A DNA stretch of 64,000 bases from Thuidium tamariscinum (Eukaryota > Streptophyta > Bryopsida > Hypnales > Thuidiaceae): positions 6,696,001 through 6,760,000 of the forward strand of contig OX344751.2 of assembly GCA_947034885.2 (NCBI GenBank), read 5' to 3'. Positions 24,836-34,719 of this stretch are shown here, one piece after another. Within the stretch, counting starts at the first letter, position 1. The number at the start of each line of letters is the position of its first letter. Made by a program: the position numbers and the translations under genes. The notes beneath the pieces are model-generated. The model ran no database searches and had not been told where the DNA came from. It saw only the letters and a list, made by a program, of their open reading frames with translations.

Positions 24836-25738
24836 ATTATATTTGCATTGTTACATATGTTGTAGTAGACATTATAACATACATGTGCATTATGTAGAAT
24901 ATGTGTGACTAGTAGATATATTAGTGTCATTCTAAATTATGCATTTAATCACACAAATGTCCAATGTGACATTATTTTGTTTGTTTGATTTGTACTAAAT
25001 ATTTTAATAGATGTTCATGATGCCATCAAAGTTGACATTGGAAGATATTATAATGTCCATATTGATGTCTCTATAAATGAGTATATCTCAAATATTATAT
25101 CTGCTACTACAATGTTGAAGTCTTACAAGACATTATATGTCAATATATTTGTATCCTTGTCTATACCACATGCACGGAGATGAACATCATATGAAACACA
25201 TAGATGTCTCTAATGATGTCTTTTGAGACATAAAGATGTCTTTGTAGACATCATAGAAAACACCCCCCAAAAGCTCAAAAGACAGTAAATGTGCTTTTAA
25301 AAATCTGCCACGTCACCCCAGTTTGACCCCCCAATGAGCTGATGTGGCAGATGCCACGTCAACAAAATCTGGATGGATGAAAAAAAATCCTAGCTGGCTG
25401 CCCGTGCCTACGTGGTGCTAAATTTCCAGCCACATGGCACTCTTTAGGACCCCGTTGACTGGTGTTTTTTTGGATGTCTAGCCCTTGACATGTTCATGTC
25501 TACGTGTTTTTTTTGATGTCTTGCCGATGTTTTTTTTAATGTGATCCTTTTGGACGTCCATGTTGACATAGAGGACGTCTAACCCAACATCAACATGTCT
25601 ATCAGGACGTGTCCAAAAAAAGACTGTTTTCTTCTAGTGTGGAGTGCACATGCCTTGATTTAAATTTTCCAAAACACAAATTCAAGCTTCAAATTCACAA
25701 AATACAAGAGTATGTGAAGGAAATGGGGTGAAGGTTTA

Positions 25739-26198
25739 GAACATCCCCAGCGCCACGCAACATGTGACTCAAATTGGATATGTTGGCAGGCCGAGCTACA
25801 ACAAGCTCTCCACTACATGCAAGATGTGCCTTGGAAAAGGCTCGGGTACGGTGAAATTTGCCCAACACACGGTGAAATGGGGAGAATGAGGCAGCGCGCG
25901 ATATGTGTTGTGGCTCGCTTTCCAAAGTACGGTCTACACATCGGCACATTGCTGCAATCGATGAAGAGGAAGGAGAGAAGGCATCCACCTGACCCCACTC
26001 ACAACTGACAAGAGTGGATCTACAACCTATGACGTGGATAAGCTAAATTCTTGGACCCTGAGTTGCTCTCCCCATCCTGTATGCTTTTTTGAGCCTTGCG
26101 GTGGGGCAACCAGGACTCTCACATGCAAGCCGCCTTCTGCCCACTCGGCATCCAGAGCCGGCCTGAGCTTCATCCCGCATTGAGCATTGGAGATGCTC
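25739..26198. mobile_element. PIF/Harbinger-like MITE, copy b
   Basis: The left end is GAACATCCCCAGCGCC and the right end GCATTGGAGATGCTC (complement GAGCATCTCCAATGC). TTA at 25736-25738 and again at 26199-26201 is a perfect 3-bp target duplication. The interior shares GTGACTCAAATTGGATATGT and the ...GATGTGCCTT...GGCC.. stretch with the copy at 33922-34414. It is GC-richer than its surroundings and non-coding. It is inserted in LTR fossil copy 3. Confidence 0.85.
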
Positions 26199-28048
26199 TT
26201 AGACATTAGTATTTAGAGAAGAAGGAAAAAGGAGCTTGGGTGGCTCGGAAACCAACATTTGGAAATAGTTGACTTTCCTAACCACATTTGTTTTAAATTA
26301 AAGACAAAGGGAAAAAACAAATTAAAGAATATTTTGACTTTAAAGGAATTTTAGAGGTTTGCTCAATTGGAAAAAAGTTGGAAAACCTTAGTAGTCATAG
26401 GGTTTGACTTTGGAAATAATTTAGCAAATAATTTCAAAATTAGATTATATTAGGATATTTTATGTTTTGACTTTAGAAGCCTATTGAAAAAAAAGGAAGG
26501 AGCTCAAAAGATTAAAAAAAATCCAAAAAGAAGTAGAAGGAAAAAGAATGAACCATTGAAGGAGAAAATGGACAATTGAGGTATTATATGAGTATACCAA
26601 ACACGACATTCAAATATAAGATTATTGAAATGAAGGTTGAGTTGGCACATTGTGGAGAAGTTTGGGGAGCACACAAAGATCTTGTAAGTTAGTCTATGAA
26701 ATTTCCCTTTCCTTTTCTTTTTTACTATAATTTCATTTAGTTATAGTATTAGTTATAGTATTATTTATTCGTCATTGAAACTCAATTCAAAATTGGGCAC
26801 GTATAACTAGTAGGAAATTACGATTTAGAGGTAGAAGTAGTTGGTTAGTTTAATTAGTATTTCAAAACAATATTAAATCTAAAGATTAGACAAGAATCTT
26901 AGAAGTTATAATTGAACAATATTATTCCAAAGAATTAGATGATAATTTAGAATTTATTTTGGAGTAATTTTGGAAAGGAATTCAGATTTTGGATTAGAAG
27001 TAGAAGTAAAAAATAAAATCCAAAAGAACTTCTATAGGAGAGTAATTAATAGGTAAATTTTAATGAACCGGTTGACGGTCAAAATTTACTTATAATTAAT
27101 TTCATCAAAGGACTAAAAGAAGGAATTCAACCTTGATTAAAGGGGAAAATCAAAAGGTAAGAAACCAAGTGAATTTGACCAACCTAGATAGAAAGAGTTT
27201 AACAGATAAAATTTTGATGAACTAGTCAACGGTCAAAATTTACCATAAAAGTTTACATTTGTCCAAAAATCAAAATTTAAAGTTTCCACTTTTGAAAAGG
27301 TAAAATCAGACCTTTTTAAAGTAAAAATCAATTCACCTTTTAGGTTATTCACCAAAATAGTAAGAATGGATTAATAATTCACCAATTAGGTAAAAAAAAT
27401 CAAAAAATCAAGTTAGGAATAGAATCTTAGATAAAATATCTTGGAGTTCAAAACCGAAATTTCCTTCCAAATTGATCAAATCATAAAGGAGTTAGAGTAG
27501 AATGAAATTTTAGCCAAAACTACTAATCAATTGGATGAAAGTCAACTAGAATTGACTAAATCAAGGTAAACTTTAAATTCCATTAGAAATTAGGAAATAG
27601 AAAATAAACAAAAAATAAACACCCAATTCTGATAGTTAGAACGTGTGCAATCAATGGATGAAGTTTTAGAAGTTGGTTTTGTAGTCAAACTTCATCCGCA
27701 GTTATCCGCTAGAATATTAGGTCAAAATCAGATTTCTTTATCATTTTGAAAAAGGCAAAATAAGATTTACAACTTAGTTAATCTAATTCGTTTTTTTGTT
27801 CGATTGCCATTTTAGTGAACCTCAGTTTGGACAATTACAATAAAAAACAATTAAAACCTTAGCAAGTGGTTATTTCAAATAAGCAATTGTAAAGTGAACC
27901 AATTAGAAATAGGAAGTTAGCAAGATTCATTGTTTGGAAGGCATAAGTGAATCACACCTAGGTTAGACACTCGTTAGGATTTATTAACAATAGTAGTAGA
28001 ATTCAGTTGTTTATACTTTATTCTAAGGGTGAGAATAAAGTGCCCACA

Positions 28049-28983
28049 TTCCCTAAAAGATAGAGAGCATCAACTCTTAATTTGACTTTTATATTATAAT
28101 TAATGATAATCTCAGGTTAATTTTGCAAATATCTTTTAAAAAATCAAAGATTGGATATGGTCAAGATCTCTTTTCTTGTGTAACAAGTCATTTTTGGGTG
28201 AAAAAAGAACAATTTAGAAATGACTTTGAATTAAAACACTAAATATTTAAGAGCAATTTTGAACAATTTTGATTGTGAGAATCCATGACTACTCTTGGGG
28301 TGTTGAGCAATATCTACTACTTGGCCAACAATACCTCTAGCATCTCAAGGCCCTTAATGTAAAGTTGTCAGTTGTATTGAATGATTATTTGAGATTTCTT
28401 CCTTTAATCAGTCAATATTAAGCTATCTACTAATAGCTAGGATATGTATGAGTACTTGTGAATATCTTAAAAAACTTCAAAGAACTCTTAGTTCAACAAT
28501 CATCCTTTTTTAGTCATTTTGCTAAAATTGCGTGATATTGCACTTTAAAATTCTTCAATGTTAGAGTGTGCAAAGCTCTTTGAGCCAAATCAAATTGTAT
28601 TAAAATTGTCATATCTCTCAAGTGGGAATTGAAAAAGTCTTCATCTTCTTCGAATTCCTTCAAAGCCATGTGATTTAATCAATACTTTGTTGCATGTGAC
28701 TCCTTTTTTATTTAGTTCACTTCTTGCAAAGTTCTTGATTGAACATATTGCATTCAATCTATTCACAAATCTCCCTCTATAAGCTTGTTACTACTTTTCT
28801 AAACTCTTGCCAATCTATCTTTTGTCTTTTACCTCTCCAATGATTCAATTTACATCAGGATTTTTTGAGCCAAAGGCTTGGATAGCGGAAAAAGTTAAAA
28901 TTGTAATGAAGCATGATTTGAGATTTTCATACGTAGATAGATGTATACCATACTCCCTAAACCACAAAGGAATGAAAGAATAC
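28049..28983. other. AT-rich gene-free stretch
   Basis: No gene is recognised. The first bases after the LTR fossil (TTCCCTAAAAG) may be the continuation of LTR copy 2, but the match fades quickly. Confidence 0.35.
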
Positions 28984-29049
28984 GTTAAAAAGATATTTCA
29001 TCACATAAAATTGATGTTGAATTATTATGTGATGAAATATCTTTTTAAC
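28984..29049. repeat. Perfect 25-bp hairpin
   Basis: The arms are 28984-29008 and 29025-29049, perfectly complementary (core GATATTTCATCACATAA), with a 16-base loop. It may be the centre of a decayed MITE. The outer borders were not found with confidence. Confidence 0.7.
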
Positions 29050-29158
29050 ATAAACTTGTTTTCATTATAAATCCCTTAGTATTTAAATTTTTGATGAGGT
29101 GCGGATCTTACAATTCCTTCTTCATAACTTGTGCTTTCTTTGGAGATGACTTCAATCA

Positions 29159-29468
29159 TAAGAGGATTTTCAGCTACTCTGGAAGATCGTGAGTTCTCAG
29201 GCCGTGGGAACTCTCTGAACGCTGCCACTGAGGCGATCTGATGTGGCCAAGAAACTGCCACATTAGATAATCATATTTAATTAATATTTTAATATTTTTT
29301 TTGAAAAAAAAATTATTTTTTATTATTTTTTAATTTTTTAAATAATATTTTAATATACATTTTTTTTTAAATTTTATTTTTATTATTTTTTAATTATTTT
29401 ATCTGACGCGTTTGCAGACTGGGGAACAGGGCTGAAACGGTCTCCTGAAGCCCTGAAAAATCCTCTTA
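29159..29468. mobile_element. Short TIR element (MITE), family 2, copy b
   Basis: The ends TAAGAGGATTTTCAGC and (complement) TAAGAGGATTTTTCAGG are inverted copies. The internal layout equals that of 4720-5037: CGTGAGTTCTCAGG near the left, an A/T-only centre, then CTGACGCG and GGGGAACAGGGCTGAAA near the right. Non-coding. Confidence 0.75.
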
Positions 29469-29596
29469 TGCCCCCACCCTTAGACTTGTTAAGTGGACAT
29501 TTGAGACACTATGCTTAAAATGTCCAATACTTATTACATTGATTTGGCAAATTAAAAAAGTTAATGAAAGTGATTTTTAAAAATAGGCTATCCTGT

Positions 29597-30149
29597 CATT
29601 AGAGAAAATATGGACTCTGTAGAGGGCCGTCAGATTTTGACAAATCAGTCTATTACTGAACCTCTCCTACACCTCTACTAAGCTACAGAAAGGACGAAAT
29701 TATTGACAGAAATGCCTTTCAGCTTGTGTGAATATCTTAAGCATCTTTCTTTTTTAATTCTAGATTTGTCAGGGAGAGATGACAATGTTCCCTCTTTCGT
29801 AGTCTACCTGAAAGCTGGAAGCTGCAACTTGAATTTTTTTTGTATTTCCTTTACGATTAAATGCTCTGACAACAACAAAACTGACACGAACGTCCACTAC
29901 AAAAAAATAGGGGTATAAATGACTTGTCCACAATGACTACACCAACAACAATGACTGCAAAATAGTCATTTTGTAGTCCTTTTGTAGTCATTGTTGTCCA
30001 TATAGTCATTATGGACAAGTCATTTATACCCCCATTTTCTTGTAGTGGTCAATAGGGGAAAAAAACTGTCAAAATGAAAGTAAATCTTTGCGATGGGTCT
30101 CTCCGGCAGCGCTTAGCGGCCCTCCGGAGAGTCCATATTTTCTCTAATG
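29597..30149. mobile_element. TIR element, family 5, copy a, with a nested MITE
   Basis: The terminal inverted repeats are about 33 bp: the left begins CATTAGAGAAAATATGGACT, and the right end has the same sequence as its complement with only a few differences further in. The element is interrupted by the 153-bp CACTA MITE at 29895-30047; without it and its duplicated triplet the element is about 397 bp. TA stands just inside both outer edges. Non-coding. Confidence 0.7.
29895..30047. mobile_element. CACTA-type MITE, 153 bp, with perfect target duplication
   Basis: The ends are CACTACAAAAAAATAGGGGT and (complement) CACTACAAGAAAATGGGGGT. GTC at 29892-29894 and at 30048-30050 is a perfect 3-bp duplication. 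The arms continue inward as ATAAATGACTTGTCCA, so the transcript would fold back. It is inserted in the family 5 element at 29597-30149. Confidence 0.85.
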
Positions 30150-30618
30150 GGAACTATGAAGCTTTGGGATCCTACTAAATCTCTGAAGTTTTATAATATA
30201 TATAATCCTCATAAAAAGTATAGGCCCCAAAGATTGATTGTTTGTTGTTTGAGCTACTTCTACAGACTAGACTTTACCTATCAAAAACACATATTTCTTA
30301 AGCCAATGAGAGTTTAAAAAACTTAATTGATATTAGGAAATTGAACCCAAATCTAAACTCTGGTTGCAACGTTTGGTGGCAAAGCCTTTGAAGAGAACTC
30401 AAAAGCCCACAAGCAAAACCTCACGGACTTGTTGCCTAATTTTTTTGAACCTATAGATGTACATCTATTAGCTACGTCTACATGTTGAAATTTGATCCTA
30501 CACAAACCTTTGGAAAGAATTTTGATCAATAAAAACTAGTCCTGAAGAATATTCAATAAAAATTGAGATAAGACAAAAAAGTTGGGAGAGTTTCCAAAAA
30601 TTCTACTCAAAACTAATT

Positions 30619-30750
30619 CACTAGTAGAAAATCTGCCTAGTTTTGTTGATTTGGTCGCGTTGATGATCAACAAATTTCTGTTAATTAACAGAAATTTGTT
30701 GATCATCAACGCGACCAAATCAACAAAACTAGGCAGATTTTCTATAAGTG
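30619..30750. mobile_element. CACTA-type MITE, near-perfect palindrome, 132 bp
   Basis: The ends CACTAGTAGAAAATCTGCC and (complement) CACTTATAGAAAATCTGCC frame a palindrome. From 30626 to 30743 every base pairs with its partner and there is almost no loop (centre TTAATTAA). The flanking triplets are ATT and TTT. Such perfection implies a young insertion or selection on the stem. Confidence 0.75.
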
Positions 30751-31675
30751 TTTGTATATCTCTTCCTTGTTATTATGAAGTACTTGAAGTTGATCCTCCA
30801 AAAATTTGAGCTTTGGCTTTCAATTGTGATCAATCATCAACTACTAAGCTTCTATTGGGATTGTTGTTGTGTTTGCATGCATTGCATGTTGTTGTAGCAA
30901 GTCCAAAGTTGTTGTTTTTTGTCCATGGACACCAATCCTTTTGCCACCATCTTGGGGATTTCATTCACTAGATTGTTCTCCATTGATCATGTGATCTTTA
31001 AAACAAAATTTATATAATAAAAAATGTTTCATGAAATTCTAAAGTAGCAATACCTTGCAAAAACTAGAATAGCCTAAGATTTCATTTTATGACTAAGACC
31101 CAAACTTGTGTCAATAGAAATAACACTCAAAACTAATGAGTCCAAATACACAGTATGTCCCTTTCAGACAAAAATTTACATACGAGGCCTTTACAACTAG
31201 AAGCTAAGTACTTTGAATCTCTTGTAATCGTAAATGCCTATTCTAAGCACTATGGTAATCTAATGTGATGGAGACCCACATACAAAACTTGAATCAACAG
31301 GAATGATCACTGAAGACCTTGTTTTCTCCAACAATCTAACTCTACATGCGGCACCTTGTAATTGTTGCTATCTTCCTCAAATCCTACAAAACTAAGCTTG
31401 ATAAATTGAAAATTGCAAGCTTGATTGAATTTCAACTTACACATAACAAATTTTCAAACAAAATCTATACATGACTCAGAAAATAAATTGAGAAAGAAAG
31501 AAAATGACAATTTGTATCCAAAGAAGTGGGGGTGCTCCAAAAATTGTGGATGGTGCTCCAAAATAAGAATGTGAAAACTGGTGAATACTAATGAAATTGA
31601 AGTTATTTGTGTTGATTGTGAAAAAAATAAAATTTTGTGTATTGATTTGGCAATTGTCAAATATACTCTAAATAG

Positions 31676-32476
31676 AATTTTAAATCTCATTTAGGGATAG
31701 TAGAATATTTTTTTTATAACACTTCAAACTAATAAAAAGTCAAGGATCAAATCAAGTTTCATTTCCAAAAAATTATTTGACATTTCAAGTCTTCAATAAA
31801 AAGTTATAGACAAATTTCAAAGACAAGTTGGAAAGTGTAGTTTTTTTGACAATTAAAAACTTCCTCCATGAGAGAAAATCTCAAGCTTGTAGAGGGCCGC
31901 TCCACAACCCTACGAAGACCCTCTGAAATGCTTTTTTTTTGGCTTGAGTGAGTTTTATCCCGTATTTCCGTAGACCATCTGTTGTAATGTCAAGTAATGT
32001 AAATTTCCCAAAATTTATCACTCCATACTCCCATGTAGCAGAGAAAAACTCAAGAGATTTGAATAAATAACATCTAATTAGAGAATTGAACCAAAGTAGT
32101 GGCTTTTGTGCCACTTATTTAATTTTGTGCCACTTACATATTTCAACCCATTAGCCAATGATGTATTCATTTAAGAAAAGAGAGAAGGTTTTAAACTAAT
32201 GGGTAGTGGTAGGTGCAATAACCCATGTGGGATTTTTGATCTTAGACAAAAAAGAGCTCCACCACTCATGAATAATTGAAAACGCAAGAATTGTGATGAA
32301 AGTCAAATTTCAAACCTCATTTAGGCATAATGGAATATTTCTTTTTCAAAAAATTTCAAACTAAAAAATGTTGAAAAATCAAGTAAACTTTCATTTCCAA
32401 AATCCATTTGAGATTTCAATACTCCACCTAAAAGTCATGGACAAATTTTAGAGAGGGTGTTTGAAAATGTTCAAAA
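31676..32476. repeat. Diverged direct duplication
   Basis: About 170 bases at 31676-31845 (AATCTCATTTAGG, AGTTTCATTTCCAAAA, GACAAATTT) recur at 32306-32476. Between them, at about 31863, lies a sequence resembling the end of the family 5 elements (GAGAAAATCTCAAGC then TGTAGAGGGCCG). No right-hand partner end was found for it. Confidence 0.5.
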
Positions 32477-33787
32477 ATTGCCTTTTCCAGCCCCCCTCTA
32501 AAATTTATTCATAATTCTACATGAGGGTTCAAAATCTCAAGCGCATTCTTGGAGATAAATTTAGGTTGGTTGTCCAATTTCTTCTAATTCAATTTTTTTT
32601 TTTTTAAACTATTATACTATGTCCAAATGAAGTTTATTATGAAGTAGCTATATATTCGATAGCATAATAGTTTGAAGTATTTTGGAAGGTGGTAACTATA
32701 ACGTGATGCTATAATAAATTGGTTAATAAAATATTGTAAGTGTGTTGTAGGAAATGGAGTGTTGATTTATTTGTGACATTTATTTATTAAAGTAGGAAGA
32801 AGAATTTTGCACCTTGCAATAGAAATGATAGTGTGAGTGGTTTTCAAGCAAAAAATGCCTAAAGATCATTAGAATAAAATAAAATTTGAATCTAAAATCT
32901 TTCAATACAAGTTTAAAAGTTCTTGAAAATATGAAATAAATAGAAATTAAAGTTAAACCAAGAAAGGTATAGGTTGATAAAGTTCAAATATAAAGTTAAA
33001 TGAAACTTAGTTAGTAATCCTAATGAAATAAGAATGAAACTTTGGAAGTAGTGAAGAAGGAATAGTCAAAAGTAAATTTGAAAACTAGTTTCAAATTGTA
33101 AGTTAGTAGAAGATAGTAGATGAAATTTGAAGAATCAATTAGCAATTAAACTTTATCCATATATAGTTTTCACTAAAAAAGTTCAAATTACAAGTATTTG
33201 AGAAATTTTAAAATCTATTTTTAGTTTTAACAAGGAAAAAATATTGAAATTATAAAATTACTAAACAACCAAATGGAATTTTATGGCATAGAATGAAAGA
33301 CAATTTAAACAAAGATCCTTACAAGTTAATTCAAGAAAAAAAATCCAAAAAAAAATTAGAGCTAGAATCTTTTAGACAAAAATTAAAGAAGTTTCATCAT
33401 AGTTCAAACTTTATAAAAGACCAAAAATGCTAAAAGAAATAGAACAATGAAGTTAAGAGATAAAATAGATGAACTTTGTTCAAAGTTGTTAGTCCAAATT
33501 CAAACTTGTGTTTTTTAGTAATATTTATTCATCTAAATAGATATTCCATTAGATGTTTTTTGGAGCCACTAGAATATTGCAAATTCTTAAACTATAGAAA
33601 TGCTTTGATAAAATTGGGAACCTTGCTACATAAACAATTTGACATAGCCAAAAATTGTCATGTCAAAATATATTAATTAATTAATTTTTAAAAATAATTA
33701 TTAAATATATTAAAAAAAATTGAAAAAAAATTGAAATTATTTTTTGATTTTTTTATACATTTTGAAATTTTAGCAAAAAAATTAACA
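32477..33787. other. AT-rich gene-free stretch
   Basis: No gene and no clear element boundary are seen. The region is very AT-rich with purine-biased runs. Confidence 0.4.
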
Positions 33788-34719
33788 TTAGAGAAAATTT
33801 AGACTTTCCATAAGGCCACTAAAAAGTGCCAAAAGGAACCTTTGATTACATTTATTTTCACTGAATAATGCTTTATCACTATTGTTGCTCATTGTCACTA
33901 CCCATAGTTGTTAGAACATTAGAGCATCGCCAACACCACACAAGAAATGACTCAAATTGGATATGTAGTCGAGCTGAGCGACATTGATTTCTCCACGGCG
34001 TGTAAGATGTGCCTTAAAAAATGCCCGGCCATGGCCAAATTTGGCAAGCACACGGTAAAATGGAGAGGAGGAGGCCGCACTCAGTATGTATTGTGTCTCT
34101 TCCCCTGAAGTACAATCCTCAACTTTTGTCACAACGCATTCAAGGAGATCGGAACAACATTGCAGCTTCCTCACAAAAAAGACGAGAAAGAGGGCTCTAG
34201 GAACATGCCTCAACATGAAACCTCACAAGGCTACGCTCAAACTGTTTATAATGTGGCCAAGATTTTTTCGGAAAAAACATATTGTTCCCCTTTCCATCCA
34301 TTTCCCTAAGTCTGGAGTGGGGCAATCTCACTCCACATGCTCCGGCCGGCTTCTTGCCTCACACTAAATACTACTTGCCTGAGCCTCTTCTTGAGCCAAG
34401 CGGTGGAGATGCTCTTATATTACAAAAAACAATAGTTGAATGGAGGAGGGGGCAATCACACCTTCACAGCTTGTCATGTTCAGTGTTCACATTAAACAAC
34501 CACATAATTGTAATTAAATTAAGCCATCACAAGTATCCTTCTCTGACATCTCTGGAATAAAAAAAGAAGAAAATTTTTTCGATACTCACGATATTCACAC
34601 ATGATGAATTGCATTTTTGTAAAAGATGCCATCATTTTTCTAGCTTAGTAGGGCTGTAGATATAGATTGGCTTGTCAAACCCTAAGAATCCTCTAAAGAT
34701 TCCAAATTTTCTCTCATAA
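33788..34719. mobile_element. Possible family 5 TIR element, copy b, with nested Harbinger-like MITE
   Basis: The left end TTAGAGAAAATTTAGACTTT and the right end (complement TTATGAGAGAAAATTTGGAA) resemble the family 5 ends at 29597 and 30149. Removing the nested element at 33922-34414 leaves about 430 bp, close to the approximately 397 bp of copy a. The interior similarity is weak, so this is tentative. Confidence 0.4.
33922..34414. mobile_element. PIF/Harbinger-like MITE, copy c
   Basis: The ends are GAGCATCGCCAACACC and (complement) GAGCATCTCCACCGC. TTA at 33919-33921 and 34415-34417 is a perfect 3-bp duplication. It is homologous to copy b (shared ACTCAAATTGGATATGT near the left). Open frames on both strands are artefacts of its higher GC content. 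Confidence 0.85.

Larger units (their letters stand above)
20922..25639. mobile_element. CACTA (En/Spm) element, 4718 bp, non-autonomous
   Basis: The TIR CACTAGAAGAAAACCGGTTT at the left matches the right end, whose complement is CACTAGAAGAAAACAGTCTT. TGG on both sides (919-921 and 640-642 of the respective kilobases) is a perfect 3-bp target duplication, the CACTA hallmark. Subterminal regions on both sides are crowded with short motifs around GACGTC, GACATGTC and CCACGTCA, as expected for the transposase-binding repeats of this superfamily. No TNPD/TNPA-like transposase was recognised, so it is presumably a deletion derivative or a captured-cargo element. It contains a TIR element (22990-23723), a LINE tail (24358-24447) and a minisatellite. 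Confidence 0.85.
16147..28048 (+). mobile_element. LTR fossil, copy 3, split by nested insertions
   Basis: It begins TGTAAGTCCC at 16147 and ends GTGCCCACA at 28048, matching the ends of the solo LTR at 7440-10406. LTR sequence is visible at 16147-17986, 18729-18938, 19157-19775, 20791-20921, 25640-25738 and 26199-28048. The gaps are later insertions: a 740-bp TIR element, a CACTA MITE, a Harbinger-like element, a 4.7-kb CACTA element and a second Harbinger-like element. Flanks are TTTCT and TTCCC, a loose match for a 5-bp target duplication. No internal retroelement genes are present. It could in principle be two adjacent LTR copies rather than one. Confidence 0.5.

Noticed and set aside
24690-24930. 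Overlapping Tyr/Cys/Met-rich open frames on both strands
   Set aside because: Produced by the TATGGTGTA minisatellite; no real protein features.
29895-30750. MicroRNA precursor genes
   Set aside because: The hairpins here have CACTA-type ends and target triplets and are explained as MITEs; small RNA data would be needed to claim more.
33911-34560. Open frames of 90-100 codons on both strands
   Set aside because: They lie in or run just past a Harbinger-like MITE whose sibling at 25739-26198 has similar non-coding sequence; GC content explains them.
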